Shown piece by piece: positions 8,010 through 15,265 of a stretch of DNA of 23,577 nt. The notes beneath the pieces are model-generated. The model was not told the origin of the DNA. It did no database searches and worked only from the letters and a program-made list of their open reading frames with translations. Positions within the stretch are counted from its first letter, which is position 1. Each line of letters begins with the position of its first letter. Location of the stretch: assembly GCA_016866415.1 (NCBI GenBank), contig VGML01000011.1, forward strand, positions 1 to 23,577, in the 5' to 3' direction. The translations under genes were made by a program, and so were the position numbers. This DNA is from Bacteroidota bacterium (GTDB taxonomy: Bacteria > Bacteroidota > Bacteroidia > Flavobacteriales_D > Crocinitomicaceae).

Positions 8010-8992
8010 ACCCTGTGGAAGATATTTTTCGGTTTGAATTTGCGAATGATATATCGGATTGCGATTTCGAGCCCGCCACGATAATTACTTGCCGGAACTA
8101 ACTTAGAAAAATTGACATCGTAACTTACACCAACAAATAAATCTTTGTAATCATATCCCAAACTGAGATATCCGGCATCTTTGGTTCTGTACCAAGCTCC
8201 GGCGTATATTGCACGATAGACTCCTTTTGATGATTTTAAATAATATTTACCAGAAGATCCCATAATTAATTCGCGATAAATACCTTGTTGGGAATATTGA
8301 ACACTCGGAACCAAATCCCAATTATCATTTAATCTAAATGTTCCTTTAACAAAGCCATTGTATCTGATGTCACGTTTAATTCCCAAATTGTAAAAGCCTT
8401 GATTTGGTTGATTCAGATTGTAAGCACCAAAACCGCCTGTAAGTTTAACTCGATTCGATTGCCTCCATTCATAAATTAAACCAGTACCTAGTGATAAATT
8501 AGTCTTTCGATCAGTCTGATAATTTTCATTAGTTGGCAAACTTTGGTCGAAATAATAACCATTGTATTGATTATCAAAGTAAAGATTTTTCCAGTTTAAC
8601 TGTCGGTGATTCATTCCGAAATTAATTCCTGGTCGAATTACATGGGAAGAATCTTTTGTGAGTTTAAACGATCTTGATAAATTTCCTTGTGTTTCTATCG
8701 TTTTGAAGGTTCCATCCCCTGCTTGATCGTGAAACATTAATATTCCAAATCCCCAACGTTTGATTTTAGCGTCAGCAGACATTGAAAATGTATTGTATGG
8801 TATTGTAACACTTCTCCATTGATCCCTAAAATTACCTATAAAGCGATAATCTCCATCAAAATGACCAGCGTTACCTGGGTTTTGAAAAAGTTGATTATCA
8901 TTGAATTGAGACCAATGAATATCCTGTCCGAAAACCAAATGAAAGGAGATAAAATAAATTCCGACTAGTAAGAGTTTTTGCACAGAAATCAT
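7991..8992 (-). CDS. PorP/SprF-family type IX secretion outer-membrane protein (module C)
   Basis: A 333-residue protein with a signal peptide (residues 1-22, ending LVFG) and the family opening QDIHWSQFNDNQLFQNPGNA, followed by a repeating beta-strand pattern of an outer-membrane barrel. The C-terminus contains GGLEIAIRY and ends in CPDFI, a terminus seen in one branch of PorP/SprF proteins. PorP/SprF members are needed to secrete or anchor T9SS cargo, especially type B sorting-domain proteins; the periplasmic partner is usually an OmpA-type protein, as here. The stop lies inside the start of the PorE-like gene (19-base overlap). The gene starts 41 bases after the SDR stop on the same strand. 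It is clearly more diverged from the other two PorP/SprF proteins of this window than they are from each other. Confidence 0.9.
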   Translation of the reverse strand: MISVQKLLLVGIYFISFHLVFGQDIHWSQFNDNQLFQNPGNAGHFDGDYRFIGNFRDQWRSVTIPYNTFSMSADAKIKRWGFGILMFHDQAGDGTFKTIETQGNLSRSFKLTKDSSHVIRPGINFGMNHRQLNWKNLYFDNQYNGYYFDQSLPTNENYQTDRKTNLSLGTGLIYEWRQSNRVKLTGGFGAYNLNQPNQGFYNLGIKRDIRYNGFVKGTFRLNDNWDLVPSVQYSQQGIYRELIMGSSGKYYLKSSKGVYRAIYAGAWYRTKDAGYLSLGYDYKDLFVGVSYDVNFSKLVPASNYRGGLEIAIRYIIRKFKPKNIFHRVCPDFI

Positions 8993-9033
8993 CTTCAGAT
9001 AGCGAAGTTACGAAATTACACTCAATTAAAAAA

Positions 9034-9723
9034 TTATGGATTTGACAAAGAAACAGGGATGATCTTTCCATTCATAAAGTAACCATTTGTTTCAGCGAAA
9101 TTGACAATGAATTTCGCCATTTCTTTCGGTTCCAATGGTGCTTTGTATCCCGGAAATGCTTCTTCTAACATCTCCGTTTGAACAGCACCAAGACACAAAC
9201 AATTCATCTTAATTTCCGTATTTTTATATTCCTCTGCAAAAAGTTCGGTGAAACTACAAAGAGCAGCTTTGGAGGTGGAATATGCAGCTAATCCTGCAAA
9301 TTTCATCGAGCCTTGAAATCCGCCCATTGAACTAATATTCACGATGTGAGATTTTTCAGTGTTCATTTTCGGAACAAAATACTGCACCGTTTCCATTACG
9401 CCAATAACGTTTACTTGATAGGAATGATGAAAATCCTCATGTGTAATGGTTTCGAAAGGCTTGTTTACCAAATAGCCAGCATTATTGATTAAAATATCGA
9501 TTTTACCTTTGTCTTCAAATATTTCGGCTAGTTGACCAGCAATGTGGCTTGCTAAATCGAAGGCTCCACAAACAACATTTGGAAACTCCTTGAAATTGGA
9601 AATTAATCGTTCTTTATTTCTTGCTAAAGCAAAAACTCTGTAGTTAGAATTGGCAGCAAATTGTTCAACAACTGCTTTGCCAATTCCGCGACTTGCACCA
9701 ACTACAACAATCGTTTTACTCAT
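9034..9723 (-). CDS. Short-chain dehydrogenase/reductase (SDR)
   Basis: A 229-residue classical SDR. The nucleotide-binding motif VGASRGIG is at residues 8-15, NNAG at 80-83, and the catalytic region has S131/S132 (NISSMGG) and Y148-x3-K152 (YSTSK). All active-site elements are present, so it should be an active NAD(P)-dependent oxidoreductase on an unknown substrate. Its start overlaps the stop of the upstream PaaE-like gene by eight bases, so it is translated from the same message as the two reductases. A role in phenylacetate metabolism is therefore possible, but it could equally act on another carbonyl compound. It is not one of the known Paa pathway dehydrogenases (PaaH is an HCDH-type enzyme, a different family). 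Confidence 0.9.
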   Translation of the reverse strand: MSKTIVVVGASRGIGKAVVEQFAANSNYRVFALARNKERLISNFKEFPNVVCGAFDLASHIAGQLAEIFEDKGKIDILINNAGYLVNKPFETITHEDFHHSYQVNVIGVMETVQYFVPKMNTEKSHIVNISSMGGFQGSMKFAGLAAYSTSKAALCSFTELFAEEYKNTEIKMNCLCLGAVQTEMLEEAFPGYKAPLEPKEMAKFIVNFAETNGYFMNGKIIPVSLSNP

Positions 9724-10777
9724 CGTAGGTAACCGTTAGTTTTTCTGAATTTGGTTGAGCTTGACAAGTTAAAATATATCCTTGTTTCACTTCTTCATCT
9801 GTCAACGAATAATTAATCCGCATAGTCGCTTTTCCTTCTAATACCTTCGCTTTGCACGAACAACAAACGCCTCCGCGGCATGAATACGGAGCATCCATTC
9901 CATTTTTTTCAACCAAATCTAGGATAGTTGCATTTCCAGGTTTCATGTCAAAAGTCTGTTTTTCGTTGTCTAAAATTACGGTCACTTGACTTGTACCTTT
10001 GAAATCTGATTCTGGAATTTGTTCAACAACAGTTGGAGCTGTAAATAATTCAAATTTTATTTTTTTATCATTGATTCCGAATAATTTCAAAGTATCTTTC
10101 ACATCGTGAATCATTCCTTCTGGCCCACAAATAAAAAATGCATCCGCTTTTAGAATAGTTAAGTCAGCCTTAATTATCTCTGTGAAATTTGTTTTGTCAA
10201 TTCGACCTTTATGAAATCCTGCAGCTTCTTCTTGACTAAAAAATCCGGTGAATTTGACATTTGACATCGATTGAATTTCCGATAAAAAAATGGCCTCTGA
10301 TTTTGATCTATTTCCAAAAAACAATTGAACATTTCCATCTTTCAGTGCTTTTGAGATAGACATGATAGGTGTAATTCCACTCCCCGCAGCAATTGCTACA
10401 ATATTTTTAGAATCAGGGTTCAAGGTGAAATTTCCTTCGGGAGCTGCCACATGAAGAACATCTCCAACTTTCAAATCTTGATTGAACCAATTTGAAACGA
10501 CCCCATTTTCAACTGCTTTTACCGCAACCGATAAGGGTTCATTCGGCCCTGAACAAATTGAATAAGAACGGCGGTAATTTTCTCCTTTGATTATAAGTTC
10601 AAAATTCAAGTATTGACCGGGAATAAATCGAAAATCATCTTTTAATTCTGAAGGAACATCCAATGAAACCATGACCGATTTTTCATTCAATCTTTTGATA
10701 GCGGAAACGTTCAATTCATGAAAACCATGCTTTGAAGTTTCTTTCTCTTTTTTTTTGAAAATATCAAATAAACCCAT
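9716..10777 (-). CDS. paaE: PaaE-like flavin/2Fe-2S reductase, copy 2 (phenylacetyl-CoA epoxidase electron donor)
   Basis: A 353-residue protein with three parts in the PaaE order. The FAD-binding domain carries RRSYSICSGP and the NAD(P)-binding domain carries AIAAGSGITPIMSI and FICGPEGMI. A plant-type ferredoxin domain follows with C300, C305, C308 and C338 (YSCRGGVCCSCKAKV...LTC), forming the C-x4-C-x2-C...C cluster ligands. PaaE passes electrons from NADPH to the PaaABC oxygenase. It lies nine bases downstream of a second PaaE-like gene and overlaps the SDR gene by eight bases. By eye the ferredoxin domains of the two copies are about 60-65% identical, while the N-terminal halves are far less alike, so it is an old duplication. 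It has a distinct Lys-rich N-terminus (MGLFDIFKKKEKETSKHG). Confidence 0.88.
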   Translation of the reverse strand: MGLFDIFKKKEKETSKHGFHELNVSAIKRLNEKSVMVSLDVPSELKDDFRFIPGQYLNFELIIKGENYRRSYSICSGPNEPLSVAVKAVENGVVSNWFNQDLKVGDVLHVAAPEGNFTLNPDSKNIVAIAAGSGITPIMSISKALKDGNVQLFFGNRSKSEAIFLSEIQSMSNVKFTGFFSQEEAAGFHKGRIDKTNFTEIIKADLTILKADAFFICGPEGMIHDVKDTLKLFGINDKKIKFELFTAPTVVEQIPESDFKGTSQVTVILDNEKQTFDMKPGNATILDLVEKNGMDAPYSCRGGVCCSCKAKVLEGKATMRINYSLTDEEVKQGYILTCQAQPNSEKLTVTYDE

Positions 10778-10786
10778 TAATAAAAT

Positions 10787-11860
10787 TTATTTTTCAAATG
10801 ACACAAACAATTTTTCAGATGTTGGGTGCGCTTGACATGTTAAAATATATCCCGATTCAACCTCTTCAGGAGACAATGCATAGTTTATTACCATCCGCAC
10901 TGTTCCTTCCATCACTTTCGCCTTGCATGTGCAACATACACCACCTTTGCAGGCATAAGGTAAATCACCACCGGCTTTTTGAGCCGCATCGAGAATGGTC
11001 ATTCCGTTTGAATCCAAATTAAAATCAAATGATTCATCATCCAAAATAACTTGCACTTTTGATTCAAATGAATGTAATTCGGTAGCCTCAATTTCTTTTT
11101 TACTTTGTGGCACATTTCCACTTGTAAATAGTTCAAAATGAACTTTCGAAGAATCGACACCCAGTTCAGTAAGAGCCTCTTTAACACCTAGAATCATTTG
11201 TTCTGGTCCGCAAATAAAAGCTTCATCAACTGAAATGTTTTTCAGAAATGCGTTATACAAATCAATGGTTTTCGATTTATCAATTCTCCCTTTTTGCAAT
11301 TTATTTCCTATACTTTCCCTTGAAAAAACATGAACTACACTTAATCGTGTCAAGTTGCGATTTTTAAGGTCTTCAAGTTCTTCTCTAAAAATCACATCGT
11401 TGAATCCCTTGTTCCCGTATAATAAGGTGATGATGCTATTCGGCTCACTGTTCATGATTTCTTTAGCAATTGAAAGTATAGGAGTCACACCGCTTCCCGC
11501 TGCAAAAAGCGCATAAGATTTTTTGTTGTTTTCGTCATTTTTTAAGGCAAAATTCCCCATTGGAGTCATGACGTCCATGAAATCCCCAGCATTTAAGTTA
11601 CTATTTGCAAAAGTTGAGAATTTTCCGTTTTCAACTTGTTTAATTGCTACTCGCCATTCATTTTCGAAAGGCGCGGAACATAAAGAGTATGATCGTCGCA
11701 CTTCCTCTCCATTAATCGTTGTTTTTAAGGTCAAATATTGTCCGGCAAAAAATCGGTAATTCGAATTTAAATCTTCAGGAACTTCGAAGGCAATTGAAAC
11801 ACAATCCGCCGTTTCTTTGCGAACATCCGAAATTTTTAATGAATGAAAACGTGGTGACAT
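10787..11860 (-). CDS. paaE: PaaE-like flavin/2Fe-2S reductase, copy 1 (phenylacetyl-CoA epoxidase electron donor)
   Basis: A 357-residue reductase with the same three parts: FAD domain (GQYLTLKTT, RRSYSLCSAP), NAD(P) domain (FAAGSGVTPILSIAKE, FICGPEQMI) and a 2Fe-2S ferredoxin domain with C304, C309, C312 and C342 (YACKGGVCCTCKAKV...LTC). It lies nearest the control region and is divergent from paaA, whose ATG is 132 bases away. It lacks the extra Lys-rich N-terminal tract of copy 2 and begins directly with FHSLKISDVRKETADCVSIA. In well-studied paa operons a single paaE follows paaABCD; here it is split off and doubled. Which copy serves the epoxidase cannot be told from sequence; both keep all cofactor residues. 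Confidence 0.9.
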   Translation of the reverse strand: MSPRFHSLKISDVRKETADCVSIAFEVPEDLNSNYRFFAGQYLTLKTTINGEEVRRSYSLCSAPFENEWRVAIKQVENGKFSTFANSNLNAGDFMDVMTPMGNFALKNDENNKKSYALFAAGSGVTPILSIAKEIMNSEPNSIITLLYGNKGFNDVIFREELEDLKNRNLTRLSVVHVFSRESIGNKLQKGRIDKSKTIDLYNAFLKNISVDEAFICGPEQMILGVKEALTELGVDSSKVHFELFTSGNVPQSKKEIEATELHSFESKVQVILDDESFDFNLDSNGMTILDAAQKAGGDLPYACKGGVCCTCKAKVMEGTVRMVINYALSPEEVESGYILTCQAHPTSEKLFVSFEK

Positions 11861-11878
11861 TTAAAGTTTTTTGGCGTT

Positions 11879-11886
11879 CAAAGGTA
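11879..11886 (-). promoter_or_regulatory. Candidate -7 box of the leftward paaE promoter
   Basis: The minus strand reads TACCTTTG here, matching the Bacteroidota TAnnTTTG element, ending 18 bases upstream of the paaE copy 1 ATG. No TTG -33 element is found at the 17-19-base spacing, so the call rests on the one box. Confidence 0.4.
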
Positions 11887-11893
11887 AACAAAT

Positions 11894-11925
11894 GAACACG
11901 ATTTATGTTGTATATTGTCGTATTC
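11894..11925. promoter_or_regulatory. Imperfect dyad in the paaE/paaA divergent region, possible operator
   Basis: GAACACGA (11894-11901) is nearly complementary to TCGTATTC (11918-11925), with one mismatch in eight pairs and a 16-base spacer. It lies between the two divergent start points, upstream of both candidate promoters. A dyad this size could bind a dimeric regulator such as a TetR-type PaaR, but no regulator gene is in the window. Confidence 0.3.
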
Positions 11926-11928
11926 TTT

Positions 11929-11944
11929 TATGATAACCGTCATA
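11929..11944. promoter_or_regulatory. Inverted repeat TATGA-N6-TCATA adjoining the paaA promoter
   Basis: A perfect 5-bp inverted repeat separated by six bases (TATGATAACCGTCATA) abuts the -33 element of the paaA promoter. Its position would let a bound repressor block RNA polymerase. It is short enough to occur by chance in AT-rich DNA. Confidence 0.35.
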
Positions 11945-11974
11945 TTTGAAATGAGCTTGAATTTGTTATATTTG
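11945..11974 (+). promoter_or_regulatory. Bacteroidota-type promoter of paaABCD
   Basis: TTTG at 11945-11948 and TATATTTG at 11967-11974 are separated by exactly 18 bases, the -33/-7 arrangement of the Bacteroidota primary sigma factor. Transcription would start near 11979-11982, leaving an untranslated leader of only about 12 bases before the paaA ATG at 11993. Confidence 0.7.
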
Positions 11975-11992
11975 TAAAATAATCTTTATCGT

Positions 11993-12940
11993 ATGAAAGA
12001 ATTATCTATCTCAGAACTTGAAGCGCGGTTTCAACATAAAATTGATCGAGAGATTAAGATTGAGCCCAATGATTGGATGCCAGATGTTTACAGAAAAACG
12101 TTGATTCGTCAAATTTCCCAACACGCCCATTCGGAAGTAGTGGGAATGTTGCCGGAAGGAAATTGGATTACTCGTGCTCCCAACCTAAGAAGAAAAGCCG
12201 TTTTATTGGCGAAAGTTCAAGATGAAGCAGGACACGGATTGTATTTGTATAGTGCGACTGAAACATTGGGAGCTGATCGTGAGTCGACAATTGATGACAT
12301 GCACAATGGTAAGGCTAAATATTCATCTATTTTTAATTATCCTGCGTTGACATGGGCAGATATTGGCGCTATCGGTTGGTTAGTTGATGGAGCTGCGATA
12401 TTAAATCAAGTTGCGCTTTGCAGAACTTCTTATGGGCCTTATGCTCGTGCGATGGTAAAGATTTGTAAAGAAGAATCGTTTCATCAAAGACAAGGATATG
12501 AGTCATTAATGGTTTTGGCTAAAGGATCACCTGAACAGAAAGCAATGGCTCAAGATGCGTTAAATCGTTTTTGGTGGCCTGCGTTGATGATGTTTGGCCC
12601 GAGTGATGCAGACTCCCCACACTCAGCTCAATCGATGAAATGGAAAATAAAGCGTTTCTCGAATGATGAATTGAGACAAAATTTCGTTGATGCGACTGTT
12701 CCACAAGCAGAAATTCTTGGTTTGACAATTCCTGATGAGAATTTGAAGTGGAATGAAGAACGAGGTCACTACGATTTTTCGCCAATCAATTGGGATGAAT
12801 TCTATCAAGTACTTGCGGGAAACGGTCCATGCAATAAAGAGCGATTAGAGGCACGAAGAAAAGCGAAAGAAGATGGTGCTTGGGTTCGAGAAGCAGCGAA
12901 TGCCTTTGCTGCAAAACGTGCAATGAGAAAATCAGCATAA
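11993..12940 (+). CDS. paaA: 1,2-phenylacetyl-CoA epoxidase, subunit A (catalytic)
   Basis: A 315-residue protein, the usual PaaA length. PaaA holds the non-haem diiron site that, with PaaC, epoxidises the aromatic ring of phenylacetyl-CoA. The diiron ligands are present in the expected pattern: E48 (HAHSEVVGM), E78 and H81 (VQDEAGHGLYLY), and E161 and H164 (CKEESFHQRQGYE). Further family signatures include GNWITRAPNLRRKA and RFWWPALMMFGPSD. It is the first gene of paaABCD, downstream of the divergent control region, with 19 bases before paaB. Nothing is missing or unusual; the protein should be active. Confidence 0.96.
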   Translation: MKELSISELEARFQHKIDREIKIEPNDWMPDVYRKTLIRQISQHAHSEVVGMLPEGNWITRAPNLRRKAVLLAKVQDEAGHGLYLYSATETLGADRESTIDDMHNGKAKYSSIFNYPALTWADIGAIGWLVDGAAILNQVALCRTSYGPYARAMVKICKEESFHQRQGYESLMVLAKGSPEQKAMAQDALNRFWWPALMMFGPSDADSPHSAQSMKWKIKRFSNDELRQNFVDATVPQAEILGLTIPDENLKWNEERGHYDFSPINWDEFYQVLAGNGPCNKERLEARRKAKEDGAWVREAANAFAAKRAMRKSA

Positions 12941-12959
12941 TAAATTTAAAAAAGTACAT

Positions 12960-13247
12960 ATGTCAGCAACTGAATGGCCACTTTGGGAGGTTTTTATTCG
13001 AAGCAAGCAAGGGTTAAGTCATAAACACGTTGGTAGCCTGAGGGCTGCAGATGCAACAATGGCCTTGGAAAATGCCAGAGACGTTTATACAAGAAGATCT
13101 GAGGGAATAAGTATTTGGGTCGTTGAATCAAATTTTGTTCATGCAAGCGATCCTGCTGATTCAGACGAATTTTTTGAACCATCTGACACTAAAATATATC
13201 GTCATCCAACTTTTTATGAAGTTCCGGATGGTGTAAAACACATGTAA
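12960..13247 (+). CDS. paaB: 1,2-phenylacetyl-CoA epoxidase, subunit B
   Basis: A 95-residue protein of PaaB size and sequence type. It begins ATEWPLWEVFIRSKQGLSHK, the signature opening of PaaB, and continues HVGSLRAADATMALENARDVYTRR and IWVVESNFV. PaaB is small, has no metal site, and bridges the PaaA-PaaC heterodimers in the epoxidase complex. It sits 19 bases after paaA and one base before paaC (TAATATG), consistent with one message. Confidence 0.95.
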   Translation: MSATEWPLWEVFIRSKQGLSHKHVGSLRAADATMALENARDVYTRRSEGISIWVVESNFVHASDPADSDEFFEPSDTKIYRHPTFYEVPDGVKHM

Positions 13248-13248
13248 T

Positions 13249-14004
13249 ATGAAGAACGAAGCGTTATTTCGTTATATGTTGAGATTAGGTGACGATAGCC
13301 TTATTTTAGGTCAGCGTTTGGGAGAGCTTTGTGGTCATGGTCCCATACTTGAAGAGGATATCGCATTGACAAACATCGCTTTAGATTTAATCGGTCAGGC
13401 TACAAGCATCTTAAATTATGCAGGTGAGGTTGAAGGAGCGGGAAGAGATGGGGATAAACTAGCTTTTTTACGATTTGAGCGCGAATACACTAATTTACTC
13501 TTGCTTGAGCAGCCCAATGGAGATTTCGCGGATACGATCATTCGCCAGTTTTTATTTGATGCATATAGAAAACCCTTATTCGAGCGATTAATTAATTCGA
13601 GTGATTCTCAATTGTCTGCTATTGCTGAAAAATCATTGAAAGAGACGAAATATCATTTGAGGCATACATCCGAATGGGTCATTCGACTTGGTGATGGAAC
13701 AGAAGAGTCGCATCAGAGAATACAAAAAGCATTGGATAACCTATGGCGTTACGCAGATGAAATTTTCTTTTCTGATTCTGTAGATGAAGAATTGACTAAA
13801 TCTGGGATTTTACCTGATTTATCAGACCTACGTTCAATTTGGGAGCAAACAGTCAAATCTATTTTTACCGAAGCAACTATTTCTATTCCGTCCAACAATT
13901 GGAAATTTGAAGGAGGAAGAAAAGGACGTCATTCCGAGCACATGGGATACATTTTGTCCGATTTACAATACATGCAGCGTGCCTACCCAAATATGGAATG
14001 GTAA
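13249..14004 (+). CDS. paaC: 1,2-phenylacetyl-CoA epoxidase, subunit C (structural)
   Basis: A 251-residue member of the ferritin-like PaaC family. Typical features are YMLRLGDDSLILGQRLGELCGHGP near the N-terminus, EDIALTNIALDLIGQA, DGDKLAFLRFEREYTNLLL, and the closing RKGRHSEHMGYILSDLQYMQR. PaaC is the non-catalytic partner that pairs with PaaA and supports the active site. The gene starts one base after paaB and overlaps paaD by seven bases (ATGGTAA), indicating coupled translation. Confidence 0.95.
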   Translation: MKNEALFRYMLRLGDDSLILGQRLGELCGHGPILEEDIALTNIALDLIGQATSILNYAGEVEGAGRDGDKLAFLRFEREYTNLLLLEQPNGDFADTIIRQFLFDAYRKPLFERLINSSDSQLSAIAEKSLKETKYHLRHTSEWVIRLGDGTEESHQRIQKALDNLWRYADEIFFSDSVDEELTKSGILPDLSDLRSIWEQTVKSIFTEATISIPSNNWKFEGGRKGRHSEHMGYILSDLQYMQRAYPNMEW

Positions 14005-14483
14005 CCAAAGATCAAATATGGGAATGGTTGGAAGAAGTGAGTGACCCCGAGATTCCAGTTCTTTCTGTTGTTGATTTAGGTGTTGTTCGCGATGCTTCTT
14101 TCGAAGAAAATTATTGGTCTATAACTATTACGCCAACATACAGTGGTTGTCCTGCCATGCAGGTTATGGAGTATGATATCAAAGCAAAATTGAAGGAAAA
14201 AGGAATTGAGTACGTAAAAGTTCGAACAGTTTTATCTCCGGCTTGGACAACGGATTGGTTATCGGATAAAGGTAAATTTAAACTTCGCGAATATGGAATT
14301 GCTCCTCCCGAGAATGAAGTGGATAAAAGCGTATTATTCGCAGAGCCCACAATGGTTCCATGTCCAAAATGCAATTCCAGAAACACTAGAATGGTAAGTC
14401 AATTTGGAAGCACCGCTTGTAAAGCTCATTATCAATGTAATGAATGCCAAGAGCCCTTTGATTATTTTAAGTGTTTGAAGTAA
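13998..14483 (+). CDS. paaD: Phenylacetyl-CoA epoxidase maturation protein PaaD (DUF59/MIP18 family)
   Basis: A 161-residue protein. The N-terminal DUF59 domain has DPEIPVLSVVDLGVVRD (residues 16-32) and the conserved Cys in PTYSGCPAMQVME (C51). The C-terminal part is a cysteine-rich zinc-ribbon-like region with C122, C125, C141, C147, C150 and C159 (CPKCNSRNT ... CKAHYQCNEC). PaaD proteins (named PaaJ in some schemes) are thought to deliver or maintain the iron-sulfur cluster of PaaE. It overlaps paaC by seven bases and is the last gene of this operon. Downstream is a 131-bp convergent gap without an obvious terminator hairpin. Confidence 0.93.
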   Translation: MVTKDQIWEWLEEVSDPEIPVLSVVDLGVVRDASFEENYWSITITPTYSGCPAMQVMEYDIKAKLKEKGIEYVKVRTVLSPAWTTDWLSDKGKFKLREYGIAPPENEVDKSVLFAEPTMVPCPKCNSRNTRMVSQFGSTACKAHYQCNECQEPFDYFKCLK

Positions 14484-14614
14484 TTTGGTTGACAAATGAG
14501 GGAATGACTTGTCGGGGGTTACCATTTTTAACTCTTAACTATTGCTTTTACAGACAGCAGGACTTTAGGATATTAAGATATGTTCGCTATTTACTATTGT
14601 TCAGTTAGATCACG

Positions 14615-15265
14615 TTATTCAACTTCTTCAAAATCATCGAAGTCATCAGATTTTCGTTTTTCTTTTCCTGAATTTATAGAAGTTTGTATATCAATAAAAG
14701 GTTGACCGGATAAAATGTAAATCAGTCCATTTACCATTTTAATGATCATTCCGATTAAAAAGAAAAAGCCAATTATTTTGAAAATGAATCCGATTAAAAC
14801 TGTTGTTTCAAGATCGATGATACTTTCACGAAACCAATTTGCAACGCCATTTGAGGCATATTGTGGGAAATAAAGGAATGAAATGAAGAGTAAAATAGAG
14901 GCAGCTATTAAGAACATTTCTGCACGAATGTTGAATCCTTCATATAAAAAGTCATTACCAAATGAACCCATAAGTCTAATTTGCTTTTGTTTTTGTTGAA
15001 ATTTCCCAATGAAATACATCAGTAAAATGATGGCTGTTGGCAACAGATTTTTTAATGTCACATCTTGTTGATTTATGTCTAAGCAAAATAGAAATGTGAC
15101 ATTGACCAGAAATAAATACTTTATTGATTTTATGAGATAAACTTCAATAATAGTTCTCGTTCTGCCTCCAACAAGCATTTTTAAAATCAAATCAATAAAA
15201 AACCACAAGAATCCATAAATGGAAAAGAGAACGCCCAAACGAAAGATGAGGTTGATTAAATCCAT
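14615..15265 (-). CDS. Hypothetical multi-pass membrane protein with acidic C-terminal tail
   Basis: A 216-residue protein I do not recognise. Four or five hydrophobic segments are visible, near residues 8-30, 47-62, 74-90, 112-135 and 152-180. The longest soluble part (about 90-110) is basic, with FQQKQKQIRLMG. The last ten residues (DDFDDFEEVE) are strongly acidic. The gene abuts the upstream OmpA-family gene exactly (TAA followed by ATG), so it is the last member of that operon. Its place after an adhesin-PorP-OmpA module suggests an envelope role, but no function can be claimed. Confidence 0.7.
   Translation of the reverse strand: MDLINLIFRLGVLFSIYGFLWFFIDLILKMLVGGRTRTIIEVYLIKSIKYLFLVNVTFLFCLDINQQDVTLKNLLPTAIILLMYFIGKFQQKQKQIRLMGSFGNDFLYEGFNIRAEMFLIAASILLFISFLYFPQYASNGVANWFRESIIDLETTVLIGFIFKIIGFFFLIGMIIKMVNGLIYILSGQPFIDIQTSINSGKEKRKSDDFDDFEEVE

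Noticed and set aside
12519..12808. Minus-strand open frames (61-88 codons) opposite paaA.
   Set aside because: They are antisense to a strongly conserved gene, show no recognisable domain and no start context, and are best read as shadows.
14484..14614. A GACAA...TTGTC repeat in the convergent gap between paaD and the membrane-protein gene, as a bidirectional terminator.
   Set aside because: The stem is only five pairs with a 13-base loop and no T run follows. I see no convincing element in this gap.
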